Positions 46,354-55,109 of a stretch of 64,000 bases of DNA are shown piece by piece. Source of the stretch: Tetragenococcus solitarius NBRC 100494 (lineage in GTDB: Bacteria; Bacillota; Bacilli; Lactobacillales; Enterococcaceae); NCBI RefSeq assembly GCF_001544195.1, contig NZ_BCPY01000005.1, positions 1 to 64,000 on the forward strand, given 5' to 3'. A program made the position numbers and the translations under genes. The notes under the pieces were generated by a model. That model saw nothing but the letters and a program-made list of their open reading frames with translations, searched no databases and was not told the DNA's origin. Within the stretch, counting starts at the first letter, position 1, and every line of letters begins with the position of its first letter.

Positions 46354-47160
46354 TTATAAGGCAAATAGACTCGTTGCTTGTTCTGGATCTGTATCACAAA
46401 TCTGAAAAGCTTCGCCTGGGCCCAGGTCATACTCTTTTAAGGTATTTTCCATTGTTAAATGAGCTAACTCTTTTAAATTATTTTCTTTACTTAAATGTCC
46501 CAAATAAATACGTTTTGTTTGGTCAGTTAAGACATCACTCATCATAAGTGCACCATCTTCATTAGACAAATGTCCACGATCACCTAAAATCCGTTGTTTT
46601 AAGCTCCAAGGGTACTTACCTGAGCGCAACATCTCTAAGTCATGGTTATTTTCAATCAAATAAGCATCTGCTCCCCGCACAATCCCTCGCAAATGATCGC
46701 TGCAATAGCCAGTATCTGTTAACACAACAAAAGACTTGCCATCTTTGTGAAAGCGATAGAATTGTGGAGCCGCTGCATCATGAGAGACACCAAAACTTTC
46801 AATATCTAAATCACCAAAAGTTAACACTTTTCCCATCTCAAAAGTATGTTTATGATCAAGTGCAATATTCCCAATTAAAGGAGACATTGCTTGCCATGTT
46901 TTATTATTAGCATAGATATCCAAATTATATTTGCGAGACAATACACCAACGCCATGGACATGATCACGATGCTCATGCGTGACAAAAATCGCATCTAAAT
47001 CGTCTGGTTTTCGATCCACTTCATTAAGTAACGAAGTAATTTTTTTCCCACTTAGTCCAGCATCTACCAAAATTTTCTTTTTAGGTGTTTCGATATATAA
47101 CGAGTTTCCGGTACTTCCACTGGCTAAGACACTAATTTGAAATGCATTTTCTTTCTCCAC
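46354..47160 (-). CDS. walJ: WalJ/YycJ metallo-beta-lactamase-fold hydrolase
   Basis: A protein of about 268 residues of the MBL fold encoded at the end of the wal operon. ISVLASGSTGNSLYIET opens the domain; VTHEHRDHVHGVGVL is the HxHxDH zinc motif near residues 65. ALDHKHTFEMG and LTDTGYCSDHL supply further metal ligands. It is linked to cell-wall and DNA-repair phenotypes (VicX in streptococci). GTG at 47158-47160 was chosen because GAGAGGAAG precedes it; an upstream ATG (47184) lacks a ribosome site. No htrA gene follows. Confidence 0.92.
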   Translation of the reverse strand: MEKENAFQISVLASGSTGNSLYIETPKKKILVDAGLSGKKITSLLNEVDRKPDDLDAIFVTHEHRDHVHGVGVLSRKYNLDIYANNKTWQAMSPLIGNIALDHKHTFEMGKVLTFGDLDIESFGVSHDAAAPQFYRFHKDGKSFVVLTDTGYCSDHLRGIVRGADAYLIENNHDLEMLRSGKYPWSLKQRILGDRGHLSNEDGALMMSDVLTDQTKRIYLGHLSKENNLKELAHLTMENTLKEYDLGPGEAFQICDTDPEQATSLFAL

Positions 47161-47212
47161 TGCGTGTGACTTCCTCTCTAACATAAAAGCTGATTCTATT
47201 ATACATGCCTTT

Positions 47213-48076
47213 TTAGGAATTTTCTACCGTTTGAACTGTGCTATTTGTAATCACTCGATTAGTTAAGGCATTGACTCTTTCAATCTGCGTTTGACCATCT
47301 TCATCTTCTATAGCCACAAACCATGCAGGCACATACACATTTTGTCCTCTTACTTTCAATGTTAAAGTATAGGCTAAATGACGCCATTTAATTTTAGAAT
47401 CATTAGGAATTTTATTATTCACGTATAAAGTGTTAATAATTTCCTCTTCTGAATATAATGAAAAAGCTTCGCGCAAAGGAATTAAATCAGACATATGCGT
47501 TTGTGTATAATTATTAAAAACCCACTTATCGTCTTCATCAGATAGTTCAATTTCTATACGACTAGAACTATCATCAATTGGAATCCCCTCATAACTTTGC
47601 GCTGCAACCAATGTGGGATATTCGCCATGGAGCGTTGAAATATTTTCAAGGTACTCGTATTCTTTACCAAATAATACTTGGTCTTCTTGTTGCAGAAAAT
47701 GTTTTAACACTTTAGCTGTCTTAGAAGTATCGGTAATGGCATTTTCTCCTTCAACGTTATGAGTAAGTGTCTGACCGTCTGTTGACGTTTGTTCACTCAA
47801 AAGGTTAGGATTATCAAGACGATCGCGCTCTGTTTCAAGCGCATCATTCATATCCGTAGGTTTTCCGCTAAGATAATAGCCTTGTGGATGTTTTTTGGAA
47901 AATTTTCCACTATAGGAAATATTTTCTGAGGACAAACGATCTTCAATTGGCACTTTTTGATCCGTGCGATACACTACATCATCTTGACCATCTGCTTCTT
48001 TATAAATGCTAAACAAAAACACATTTAAACATAGAAAGGCAAAGAAAAAAATCCAACCGATTTTTTTAAAATCCAT
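47213..48076 (-). CDS. walI: WalI/YycI regulator of WalK
   Basis: A 287-residue bitopic protein with one N-terminal membrane segment (residues 7-24) and an extracellular YycI domain with alpha/beta repeats. YSGKFSKKHPQGYYLSG and VQRVN-like QIERVNALTNRVI at the end are typical. WalI and WalH form a membrane complex that tunes WalK. ATG lies four bases after the walH stop. Confidence 0.9.
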   Translation of the reverse strand: MDFKKIGWIFFFAFLCLNVFLFSIYKEADGQDDVVYRTDQKVPIEDRLSSENISYSGKFSKKHPQGYYLSGKPTDMNDALETERDRLDNPNLLSEQTSTDGQTLTHNVEGENAITDTSKTAKVLKHFLQQEDQVLFGKEYEYLENISTLHGEYPTLVAAQSYEGIPIDDSSSRIEIELSDEDDKWVFNNYTQTHMSDLIPLREAFSLYSEEEIINTLYVNNKIPNDSKIKWRHLAYTLTLKVRGQNVYVPAWFVAIEDEDGQTQIERVNALTNRVITNSTVQTVENS

Positions 48077-48080
48077 TTAT

Positions 48081-49391
48081 TTATTCCTCGCTTTCTTGCA
48101 ACTGCTGCATTAAATCTTCTGAATTGTACCATTTATCGTCATATTGTACATACCATCCTGGTTCTAAATCAACAACGCCCGTATCTTCAATATTTTTCCA
48201 ATTGTAACCAACGACTAAGCTGTGCATTTTTTCAGGATCTGCTCCTGCATAATACAAGTTTTCTAAAACGACTTTTCCCGAAGGAACTTCTACTTCGCTG
48301 TCAGATGGGATTGGCACTTGAATTGTATTTAAATTGGCCCGAACTTCCACACTGCGCTGACCTTCTTGTCCAGAATTAGAAAATGCAACAGAAAATTTAC
48401 CTTCGTCGTCATCACTAAAGACTGGGAATCCTTCTACAAAGATATGATAGTCCAATCTATTTTTTATGTTGTCTAAAAAGCGAACTGAACCGTAACTTGT
48501 CCCCAGTTCACGTACATATTGATAGCTATCTTTATATTGGTCGAAGTCTTCTCCAGAAGCAACCCCTTGGAAATCAACGCGCTGATCATCAGGCTCGATG
48601 ACCATCGATTCTGAGCCATCATAAATATTTAAATCTTCCGTATCCTCATTACTCCGCAAATTTTTAGGATCTGTAAAAAATGCATCACGGAAAATGGTAT
48701 AAGGACGTGAAGAAGCAATATAACTAAATTTTTTCAACTTAACTGGTTCTTCATTAAAATACTCAAAAAAATCTAGAGCTTCATCTTTAACGACATCGTA
48801 CCAGTCAATTGATTCTTTTTGTAGAGTATCATTGATGTTACTTAGGGAACTTGTGAGCTTGGCTTCTGCTGAAAGCTGCTCTTCTTTATTGATAAAACAG
48901 ATTTTTTTCTCTGAAAAATCAATTTGAACGATTTGAAACTTAAACGAGCCCTCTTCGCCGTCTTCTTCAAAAGGCAAATCTATATCAAAAAAGTCAATAT
49001 AATTTTTTAAAGGAAACAAAGAAGCATAGTCCATCTCAATCCCATCTGTTAACGCTGTATGTTGAGCTAATTGTGCAGATGAATCATAGGATTGAATCGT
49101 TAAAGAATTAAAAGAAGCTTGCGAGATATCTTTTTGCAGATCTTCTAACAAAGGCTCAGTATTACTGGCCTTAGCGCCACTATCTGTTACATGTACTACC
49201 TTGGTTGGCAGAAAAATCTCATCAGCGTCTACATAGTCTCCTTGCTCTTGTGTTGCTTCAGTATCTTCTGTTTCTTCCACTAAGGTTTGATCTTCGCTTG
49301 CCGGGCTCGCCCATATTAGATAAGAAAGGTAGAAACTTAAGGCAATCATCAAAACCAAGCCAACCCAAAGAAAGTATTTTGAAAATTTCAT
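48081..49391 (-). CDS. walH: WalH/YycH regulator of WalK
   Basis: A protein of about 436 residues with one N-terminal membrane segment (KYFLWVGLVLMIALSFYLSYLIW, residues 5-27) and a large extracellular YycH domain. It restrains WalK together with WalI. The ATG at 49391 overlaps the walK stop (ATGA), and AGGAGG lies ten bases before it, so upstream TTG/GTG codons in frame are less likely. The linker after the membrane segment is Glu/Asp-rich. Confidence 0.9.
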   Translation of the reverse strand: MKFSKYFLWVGLVLMIALSFYLSYLIWASPASEDQTLVEETEDTEATQEQGDYVDADEIFLPTKVVHVTDSGAKASNTEPLLEDLQKDISQASFNSLTIQSYDSSAQLAQHTALTDGIEMDYASLFPLKNYIDFFDIDLPFEEDGEEGSFKFQIVQIDFSEKKICFINKEEQLSAEAKLTSSLSNINDTLQKESIDWYDVVKDEALDFFEYFNEEPVKLKKFSYIASSRPYTIFRDAFFTDPKNLRSNEDTEDLNIYDGSESMVIEPDDQRVDFQGVASGEDFDQYKDSYQYVRELGTSYGSVRFLDNIKNRLDYHIFVEGFPVFSDDDEGKFSVAFSNSGQEGQRSVEVRANLNTIQVPIPSDSEVEVPSGKVVLENLYYAGADPEKMHSLVVGYNWKNIEDTGVVDLEPGWYVQYDDKWYNSEDLMQQLQESEE

Positions 49392-51223
49392 TCCCACCAA
49401 TCCTCCTCATAAGGTTCGTAAGGCAAACTAACGAAAAAGGTTGAGCCAACATGTTCGCGGCTTTCAACCCAGATATTACCACCGTGTGCTTTTAGTACTT
49501 CTTTAGAGATGGCAAGCCCTAAGCCTGTACCTCCTTGCTTACGTGCTCGCGCCTTATCTACTCGATAAAAACGATCAAAAATCTTGTTAAGATCGTTAGG
49601 TGGTATGCCTAAGCCTTGATCGGTAATGCTTAATATTATATTATTATGAGTTTCCATTAAACGAACTTTGATGACACCGCCATCTGGAGAATATTTAACT
49701 GCATTATTCATCAAATTATCGATCACTTGAATCATTCGGTCTGTATCTACTTCAACCCATAATTCTCGCTTAGTAAACTCTCGTTGGATGCGGTATTTTT
49801 TTTCGTGTTCATCCACCATCATATCAAAACGATCCAACACAAAATTAACCATTTCCTTAAAATTAATATATTCTAATTGCAGTTGATAATTTCCGCTATC
49901 CATCCGAGACAGGTTTAATAGGTCGTTAATCATGCGAATCATTCGGTCTGTTTCATTTAATGTCACCTCTAAGAACTTCGGCGCAATTTCTTTATCTTGC
50001 CAAGCACCTTCAGCTAAAGCTTCAATATAGCTACGAGTACTTGTTAAAGGTGTACGTAACTCATGAGAAACATTAGAAACAAATTCACGACGCTCTTGTT
50101 CTGTTTTTTCTTGCTCGGTGACATCATGTAACACCGCAACTAGACCAGAAATAAAACCAGACTCCCGTCGAATCATGGAAAAATCAATTCGTAAAAGAAC
50201 ATTATCCAGATTTTTATCCGCAGAAGGCCGTTCAATCAAGATTTCATCTGGATTTTCCAAAAGCTTGCGTAAGGTATACTCTTCTTCTATATCAAACAAT
50301 GCCAATATCGAACGACCTACCGCATTTTCTTTTTCAACATTAAGTAAAGATAAAGCCATTTCGTTAATGATGATTACTTTACCACGACGATCTGTTGCTA
50401 CAACGCCATCTGTCATATGAGAGAGCACACTATTTAACCGGTTACGTTCTGACTCCATTGCCTCTTGTGTCTCTGCAATTCGTTCTCCTAATTGGTTAAA
50501 TGTATTCGCCAGCTCCCCTAGTTCATCTTTTCCTTTCACTTGAACCTTCCGGCTATAGTCTCCTTTAGCAATCCGTAAAGCTTGTTCCCGCATTTCTCCA
50601 ATCGGCTGCGTGATCGAACGTGCGACTAAAACTGCCACAATCATCGAAATAAAGACCGCAATAATAGAAGCAGTAATAAAAATTAAAGCAATTTTATTAA
50701 TCTCACGATACTGTTCTTCTAAGTCACTTTTGACATATAAAGCGCCTACGACAGTATCTCCAGCTGATTGAATCGGCTGGACATTAATTTGGACACGATC
50801 AGAAGTCGCTTCATCAATGGCTACTAAGCTTTTTGTGGAAAAGTCATCAATATAAGGATCATCATTTTTTTTACCGACCATATTACGCTCTGAAACACTG
50901 GTTGTAGCCCGAATATTATTTTTTTCGTCTACTACTTTCATCTCTAAAACATCAGGTGAATCATTATTATCAAGTACACGTTGAATTTCATTTGCTTGCT
51001 GACTGTTGACCTCGTCATCTTGGTTTCCTAAGTGGTTCCCCAGCGTGCTCGTCAAAGTTTCAGCCTGTGTATCCATGCTCGTTTTAAAATTTTCGATTGT
51101 TGAACGTTCCAACCCGCGAATAAAATACGCCCCGATAATCTCGATTGAAATAAGTAAAATCAAGATAAACGTCAGGGCGAACTTAAAGTTCACTGATCGA
51201 AAAAAGCGAACCTTCTTTTTCAT
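49388..51223 (-). CDS. walK: Sensor histidine kinase WalK
   Basis: A 611-residue essential cell-wall kinase. Two membrane segments (about residues 12-32 and 180-203) flank an extracellular Cache/PDC-like domain. HAMP (RSITQPIGEMREQA) starts near 205, PAS near 265, and the phosphoacceptor His is in FVSNVSHELRTPLTSTRSY near residue 383. ATPase motifs DNLMNNAVKYSP, DQGLGIP and GTGLGLAI follow. It phosphorylates WalR to adjust autolysin and wall synthesis genes. Six bases after walR; overlaps walH. Confidence 0.97.
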   Translation of the reverse strand: MKKKVRFFRSVNFKFALTFILILLISIEIIGAYFIRGLERSTIENFKTSMDTQAETLTSTLGNHLGNQDDEVNSQQANEIQRVLDNNDSPDVLEMKVVDEKNNIRATTSVSERNMVGKKNDDPYIDDFSTKSLVAIDEATSDRVQINVQPIQSAGDTVVGALYVKSDLEEQYREINKIALIFITASIIAVFISMIVAVLVARSITQPIGEMREQALRIAKGDYSRKVQVKGKDELGELANTFNQLGERIAETQEAMESERNRLNSVLSHMTDGVVATDRRGKVIIINEMALSLLNVEKENAVGRSILALFDIEEEYTLRKLLENPDEILIERPSADKNLDNVLLRIDFSMIRRESGFISGLVAVLHDVTEQEKTEQERREFVSNVSHELRTPLTSTRSYIEALAEGAWQDKEIAPKFLEVTLNETDRMIRMINDLLNLSRMDSGNYQLQLEYINFKEMVNFVLDRFDMMVDEHEKKYRIQREFTKRELWVEVDTDRMIQVIDNLMNNAVKYSPDGGVIKVRLMETHNNIILSITDQGLGIPPNDLNKIFDRFYRVDKARARKQGGTGLGLAISKEVLKAHGGNIWVESREHVGSTFFVSLPYEPYEEDWWE

Positions 51224-51229
51224 ATATCG

Positions 51230-51934
51230 TTACTCCTGTTCTGGATTACGTAAATAATAACCTACACCCCGGCGGGTAACTAAATAGCCGGGATGACTGG
51301 CGTTGTCTTCAATCTTTTCGCGTAAACGTCGCACTGTCACATCCACTGTCCGTACGTCGCCAAAATAATCATAACCCCATACGGTTTGTAACAAATGTTC
51401 ACGCGTCATCACTTGTCCAATATGTTGAGCCAAATAATGAAGCAGTTCAAACTCGCGATGCGTCAATTCAATCTCTTCATCGTTTTTTGTTACCATGTAA
51501 GCATCTGGATGAATCGTAATATCGTTAATCGTAATTTCTACATTTGCTGGTTGATCAGCGCCCTTACCACTAACAGAGCCACGGCGTAAATTGGCTTTCA
51601 CACGAGCAACTAATTCTCGATTAGAAAATGGCTTAGTAACATAATCATCGGCGCCTAATTCTAATCCAAGAACTTTATCAATTTCTGCGTCTTTGGCAGT
51701 TACCATAATAATCGGCATTTCATGTGTCTTACGAATCTCACGAGCCACTTCTAAACCATCCACTTTAGGCAGCATTAGATCAAGTAGAACTAAATCAGGT
51801 TGTACTTCTTCTACTTGTGTAAGTGCTTCTTCGCCGTCAGAAGCTGTATAAACTTCATAGCCTTCTTTTGTTAAATTAAATTTAACAATATCAGTGATCG
51901 GCTTTTCATCATCAACAACTAATATTTTTTTCAA
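51230..51934 (-). CDS. walR: Response regulator WalR
   Basis: A 234-residue OmpR-type regulator. Acidic pocket VVDDE at residues 6-10, phosphoacceptor Asp52 in LVLLDLMLP, Thr in IMVTAKD near 79 and Lys in YVTKPFS near 101. The winged helix follows from about 135 with [39 protein letters not shown] and RRGVGYYL. First gene of walRKHIJ; essential in most Firmicutes. ATG follows TTGAGGTG. Confidence 0.98.
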   Translation of the reverse strand: MKKILVVDDEKPITDIVKFNLTKEGYEVYTASDGEEALTQVEEVQPDLVLLDLMLPKVDGLEVAREIRKTHEMPIIMVTAKDAEIDKVLGLELGADDYVTKPFSNRELVARVKANLRRGSVSGKGADQPANVEITINDITIHPDAYMVTKNDEEIELTHREFELLHYLAQHIGQVMTREHLLQTVWGYDYFGDVRTVDVTVRRLREKIEDNASHPGYLVTRRGVGYYLRNPEQE

Positions 51935-51978
51935 AAAAGTTCACCTCAATTAAACTTGTTTTTTTTCGAGTCGTTTCT

Positions 51979-52007
51979 ATTATACATGATTTTGTCTTTA
52001 GTTTCAT
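51979..52007 (-). promoter_or_regulatory. Promoter of the wal operon
   Basis: On the minus strand -10 TATAAT (51979-51984) is preceded at 17 bp by ATGAAA (52002-52007), a partial -35 box. The walR start is 45 bp downstream. Confidence 0.65.
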
Positions 52008-52094
52008 TAAAACACAAGTAGCTCTTTTATAACAGGGTCAAACCTATTTAAAAATAGATTCATTTAGCTTTAGCCATTGCGTTTAGAAAAAAGG

Positions 52095-52188
52095 TATAAT
52101 AAACAAAAAGAGGCCTGCCGATAAGTCATCGACAGGCAAGGAGTAAAAATGAAAAAGTGTTAGGGTTGTCTTATAAAAGACATTTTGT
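52095..52188 (+). ncRNA. Candidate small RNA unit upstream of walR (divergent)
   Basis: A -10 box TATAAT (52095-52100) is followed by a hairpin GCCTGCCGA/TCGACAGGC (52113-52137, one mismatch). Then AAGGAG and a four-codon frame encoding MKKC (52149-52163) follow. A second hairpin TGTCTT/AAGACA (52167-52182) ends with TTTTGTT. The unit would give an RNA of about 80 bases. No -35 consensus is seen, and nothing resembles a known RNA family, so it is speculative. Confidence 0.35.
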
Positions 52189-52307
52189 TGGTATGACTGT
52201 ATAGTAACCTTTAATTATGAACAAATTATGAAAAAAAGACTGTTTTCGTGTAAAGATTTTGCAATAAATCAGTAAAAGCAGAGGATTTCTTTTGTATGAG
52301 CTAAAAA

Positions 52308-52463
52308 TGTTATAATGTAGAAAACAATCCTTTAAAAAAATGAAGTGATAACTAAGAAAGTTCAAAAATGAATACTGTTCTGTAAATCAACTATCTATAA
52401 TTGAAAAATTGAATGATGGTTAGGCGATTTGTTATTCAAATTTCTAAAAATGGATAACAAATC
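52308..52463 (+). promoter_or_regulatory. Extended -10 box and inverted repeat upstream of the dehydrogenase
   Basis: TG-T-TATAAT (52308-52316) could start a transcript reading toward the dehydrogenase at 52516. GATTTGTTATTC (52426-52437) is the inverted copy of GGATAACAAATC (52452-52463) with one mismatch, 53 bp before the start codon. It could be an operator for a local regulator or a leader hairpin. No T tract follows. Confidence 0.45.
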
Positions 52464-52515
52464 TTAAAACTCTTCTCTATGTTTAAAAAAGTTAAAAAAT
52501 AAGGAGGATTTCTCT

Positions 52516-53547
52516 ATGGAAAACACTATGAAAGCTGTAGGTCTTTATCGTTACTTGCCCATTGATGATCCTAATAGTTTATTGGACTTAGATGTGCCCA
52601 CACCCCAAGCGAAAGGACGAGATTTACTTGTTCGTGTTAAAGCTATTTCGGTTAACCCGGTTGATACGAAAATACGTGCGCCTAAAGAACAAATCGAAGA
52701 AAAACCAAAAATTTTAGGTTGGGATGTAGCAGGAGTTGTTGAACAAACGGGGGAAGATTGTACGTTGTTTCAAGTTGGAGATGAAGTTTTTTATGCAGGC
52801 GATTCGACTCGCCAAGGTGCAAATAGTCAGTTTCACTTAGTGGATGAACGAATTGTCGGGAAAAAACCAAATTCCTTAGATTTTGCTTCAGCTGCTTCTT
52901 TGCCTTTAACTTCTTTAACAGCTTATGAAGCATTATTTGAGCATTTAACTGTCAGCCATAATAAAAGTAGTAATGTTGGCAAAAAAATACTGATTATTAA
53001 CGGTGCTGGCGGTGTCGGCTCTGTCGCTATTCAACTGGCGAAAAACGTTGGTTTAACAGTTATCGCTACTGCTTCTCGTCAAGAAACCTATAATTGGGTA
53101 AAAAAACAAGGGGCAGATATTGTCATTAATCATCACCATGATTTTTCTTCTCAATTACAAGAAGAAAACATTACAAATGTTGATTATATCCTTTGTTTGC
53201 ATTCTACCCAAATGCATTGGTCAGCGATGGCAGAAGTAATCGCTCCTTTAGGAAAAATCTGTTCTATTGTAGAAACCGATAAAGCTGTTGATTTAGGACT
53301 ATTGAAAAATAAAAGTGCAACTTTCAGCTGGGAATTCATGTTTACCAAATCTTCTTATCAAACGACGAATATGATTACGCAGCACGAATATCTAGACACA
53401 ATTGCTCAGATGGTTGATAATAACGAAATCCACGCCACGGCTAATTATCATTACGGTTCCATTAATGCTGAAAATTTAAGAAAAGCACACAAACAATTAG
53501 AATCGGATACCACAATTGGCAAAATTGTGTTAGAAGACTTCGATTAA
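52516..53547 (+). CDS. Zinc-independent alcohol dehydrogenase/quinone reductase family protein
   Basis: A 343-residue medium-chain reductase of the ZADH1/quinone oxidoreductase type. VKAISVNPVDTKIRAP near residues 41-56 and KILGWDVAGVVEQTG near 64-78 form the catalytic half. The NADPH site is ILIINGAGGVGSVAIQLAKNVG near 157-178 (core NGAGGVGSVAIQLA). The Cys/His structural zinc site of alcohol dehydrogenases is absent. Substrates in this group are usually enones or quinones; not determined. ATG follows AAGGAGG by nine bases. Confidence 0.88.
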   Translation: MENTMKAVGLYRYLPIDDPNSLLDLDVPTPQAKGRDLLVRVKAISVNPVDTKIRAPKEQIEEKPKILGWDVAGVVEQTGEDCTLFQVGDEVFYAGDSTRQGANSQFHLVDERIVGKKPNSLDFASAASLPLTSLTAYEALFEHLTVSHNKSSNVGKKILIINGAGGVGSVAIQLAKNVGLTVIATASRQETYNWVKKQGADIVINHHHDFSSQLQEENITNVDYILCLHSTQMHWSAMAEVIAPLGKICSIVETDKAVDLGLLKNKSATFSWEFMFTKSSYQTTNMITQHEYLDTIAQMVDNNEIHATANYHYGSINAENLRKAHKQLESDTTIGKIVLEDFD

Positions 53548-53566
53548 AGTTGTTTCATCTATAGTT

Positions 53567-53730
53567 ATTGGAGGCACCTTAAAGAAGTTGCCTCCAATAT
53601 TTTTGAGATTGGAGGCTCATTTGAAAAGTTCCCTCCAATATTTTTAGGATCGGAGACTCATCTGAAAAGTTCCCTCCAATATTTTTAGGATTGGAGGCTC
53701 ATCTGAAAACTTGCCTCCAATATCCTGATT
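53567..53730 (+). repeat. Four tandem 41-bp hairpin repeats
   Basis: Units at 53567-53607, 53608-53648, 53649-53689 and 53690-53730 are each exactly 41 bp. Consensus: ATTGGAGGCTCAT, a short A-rich loop, then GTTSCCTCCAATATTTTTAGG. TTGGAGG pairs with CCTCCAA inside each unit and is followed by TATTTTT, so each is terminator-like. Unit 3 has substitutions in the left arm only (CGGAGAC), which weaken it. The first unit begins 19 bp after the dehydrogenase stop; the last ends at the -35 box of the next gene. Confidence 0.9.
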
Positions 53731-53758
53731 TGCAGTTTCAAGTAATTAGTGCTAGAAT
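53730..53758 (+). promoter_or_regulatory. Promoter of the Gdx-type exporter leader
   Basis: -35 TTGCAG (53730-53735) and -10 TAGAAT (53753-53758) are 17 bp apart. The -35 box begins on the last base of the fourth 41-bp repeat. Transcription would start near 53765. Confidence 0.7.
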
Positions 53759-53764
53759 TTCTTT

Positions 53765-53850
53765 AGATAAATAAAATTAATGTATCGCCGGATACAAAAT
53801 AAGCACTCACTCTCTTAGGCCTTTGCGAGAGGAGTGGTTATTTTTTTGTG
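53765..53850 (+). promoter_or_regulatory. Candidate guanidine-type riboswitch leader with terminator
   Basis: Hairpin 1 is TGTATC-GCCG-GATACA (53781-53796). Hairpin 2 is CACTC-A-CTCTC (53804-53814) pairing with GAGAGGAGTG (53827-53836), followed by GTTATTTTTTT, a clear terminator just before the ribosome site. Loop 2 holds AGGCC, which can pair with GCC of loop 1, allowing a loop-loop contact that could compete with termination. The downstream gene is a Gdx-type SMR exporter, a usual target of guanidine riboswitches. The small two-loop design recalls the guanidine-IV class; I could not check the consensus. Confidence 0.6.
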
Positions 53851-53863
53851 AGGAGGAATGTTT

Positions 53864-54184
53864 ATGACTTGGACGCAATTAATTATTGCCGCCTTATTTG
53901 AAGTTTTTTGGGCAACAACTTTAAAGTTAAGCGAGGGATTCAGTAAAGTCTCTTTTTCTATTTTAACTATAGTAGGTATGATATTAAGTTTTTACTTTCT
54001 TTCCTTAGCCACCAAGCAATTGCCTTTAAGTATTGCCTATCCAATATGGACAGGGATTGGTGCTGTTGGTTCCATTTTAGTAGGTGTTTTTTTATTTAAA
54101 GATTATATTCCACCGATTACTTGGGTTTTTATTATTTTGCTTTTAATCGGTATCGTTGGGATTAAAATAACTAGTGGTCACTAA
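53864..54184 (+). CDS. SMR family exporter, Gdx (SugE) type
   Basis: A 106-residue four-helix small multidrug resistance protein. The central Glu is in AALFEVFWATTLKLSEGF (residues 9-26). The WA-x-x-LK pattern after it and AYPIWTGIGAVGSILVG near 58-74 favour the Gdx/SugE branch, which exports guanidinium in exchange for protons, over the EmrE branch. A single subunit gene implies a homodimer. ATG at 53864 lies seven bases after AGGAGG; an ATG six bases earlier abuts it. A transcription attenuator precedes the gene. Confidence 0.85.
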   Translation: MTWTQLIIAALFEVFWATTLKLSEGFSKVSFSILTIVGMILSFYFLSLATKQLPLSIAYPIWTGIGAVGSILVGVFLFKDYIPPITWVFIILLLIGIVGIKITSGH

Positions 54185-54199
54185 AATCAAAGTCTAGCA

Positions 54200-54246
54200 A
54201 AAAAAGTTCGCCTATTGAGAAGAATTATTTCAATAGGCGAACTTTT
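54200..54246. terminator. Bidirectional terminator after the exporter
   Basis: AAAAGTTCGCCTATTGA pairs perfectly with TCAATAGGCGAACTTTT around an 11-base loop. It separates the convergent exporter and methyltransferase genes. Confidence 0.92.
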
Positions 54247-54258
54247 CCTTATCAGATT

Positions 54259-54993
54259 TCATCCTTTTTTATGTGCAGATACTAATAACATCATGGGACG
54301 TCGTAATTCATCTTGCATCTCTTTGTTTGTATCAAGCATTTCTTGCGTTGGCGTTGGTTCAATCACTTGATCAAGAACAAAATCTTGTTGTAACAGCGTT
54401 TGAATATAGGTTGTCATTGTCCGATGATATTTGGTTACAGTAAACTCTAAAAATTCAGTCTCTCTTGCTCCTTCTGAAAAATAACGATCCACTGGCCAAT
54501 GACTAATTTTTCCCTTGCTATCTGTTATCCATTGTTCAGAACCGTAAGCAGTAAAAATAGGGTGCTCCACGCTCATAATAAAGCTGCCACCGTGTGACAA
54601 CTGCGCATAAATCTTTTTAATCAAACTTGCGTAATCCTCAATATAATGAATTGCCAATGAACTAATAATTACATCAAATTTCATAGCAAGCTGGGACAAA
54701 TCAGTCATGTCCATAATTTTATATTCTATATTTTCCTCTTCTGTCATTAATTGGGCTTGTTCAATCATCTTTTGTGAACGGTCAATACCAATAACTTGCT
54801 GTGCTCCATGGTTTGCTGCATAGCGACAATGCCAGCCATAACCACAGCCTAAATCTAATACCTTTTTTTGAGTAAAATTGGGTAAAATGGCTTTTAATTC
54901 ATGCCACTCTCCTGCTGCATCCAGACCATATTTTGAGCGATCCATATTTGCATAAGCCTCAAAAAATTCTGGTTTATCGTAAGGATTGTTCAT
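54259..54993 (-). CDS. Class I SAM-dependent methyltransferase
   Basis: A 244-residue methyltransferase. SAM motif I KVLDLGCGYGWHCRYA lies near residues 44-59, motif II acidic end VIGIDRSQKMIEQA near 68-81, and DVIISSLAIHYIEDY near 109 is motif IV. The C-terminal half (VEHPIFTAYGSEQWI, then YHRTMTTYIQTLLQ) is shared with small-molecule methyltransferases of Firmicutes. Substrate unknown. ATG follows AAGGAAAA. Confidence 0.88.
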   Translation of the reverse strand: MNNPYDKPEFFEAYANMDRSKYGLDAAGEWHELKAILPNFTQKKVLDLGCGYGWHCRYAANHGAQQVIGIDRSQKMIEQAQLMTEEENIEYKIMDMTDLSQLAMKFDVIISSLAIHYIEDYASLIKKIYAQLSHGGSFIMSVEHPIFTAYGSEQWITDSKGKISHWPVDRYFSEGARETEFLEFTVTKYHRTMTTYIQTLLQQDFVLDQVIEPTPTQEMLDTNKEMQDELRRPMMLLVSAHKKG

Positions 54994-55109
54994 TTTTTTC
55001 CTTCTTTCAGAACCTTTCAGTAGATTTATTCTATTTTACCACACTTACAATTTGCTCACTTGTAAAAAAAGAAGTCCGTTTTCAGCAAATAAATAAGCAC
55101 TCTTACCGA

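Noticed and set aside
53567-53730. CRISPR array
   Set aside because: The 41-bp units are contiguous without spacers, and no cas genes are present in the window.
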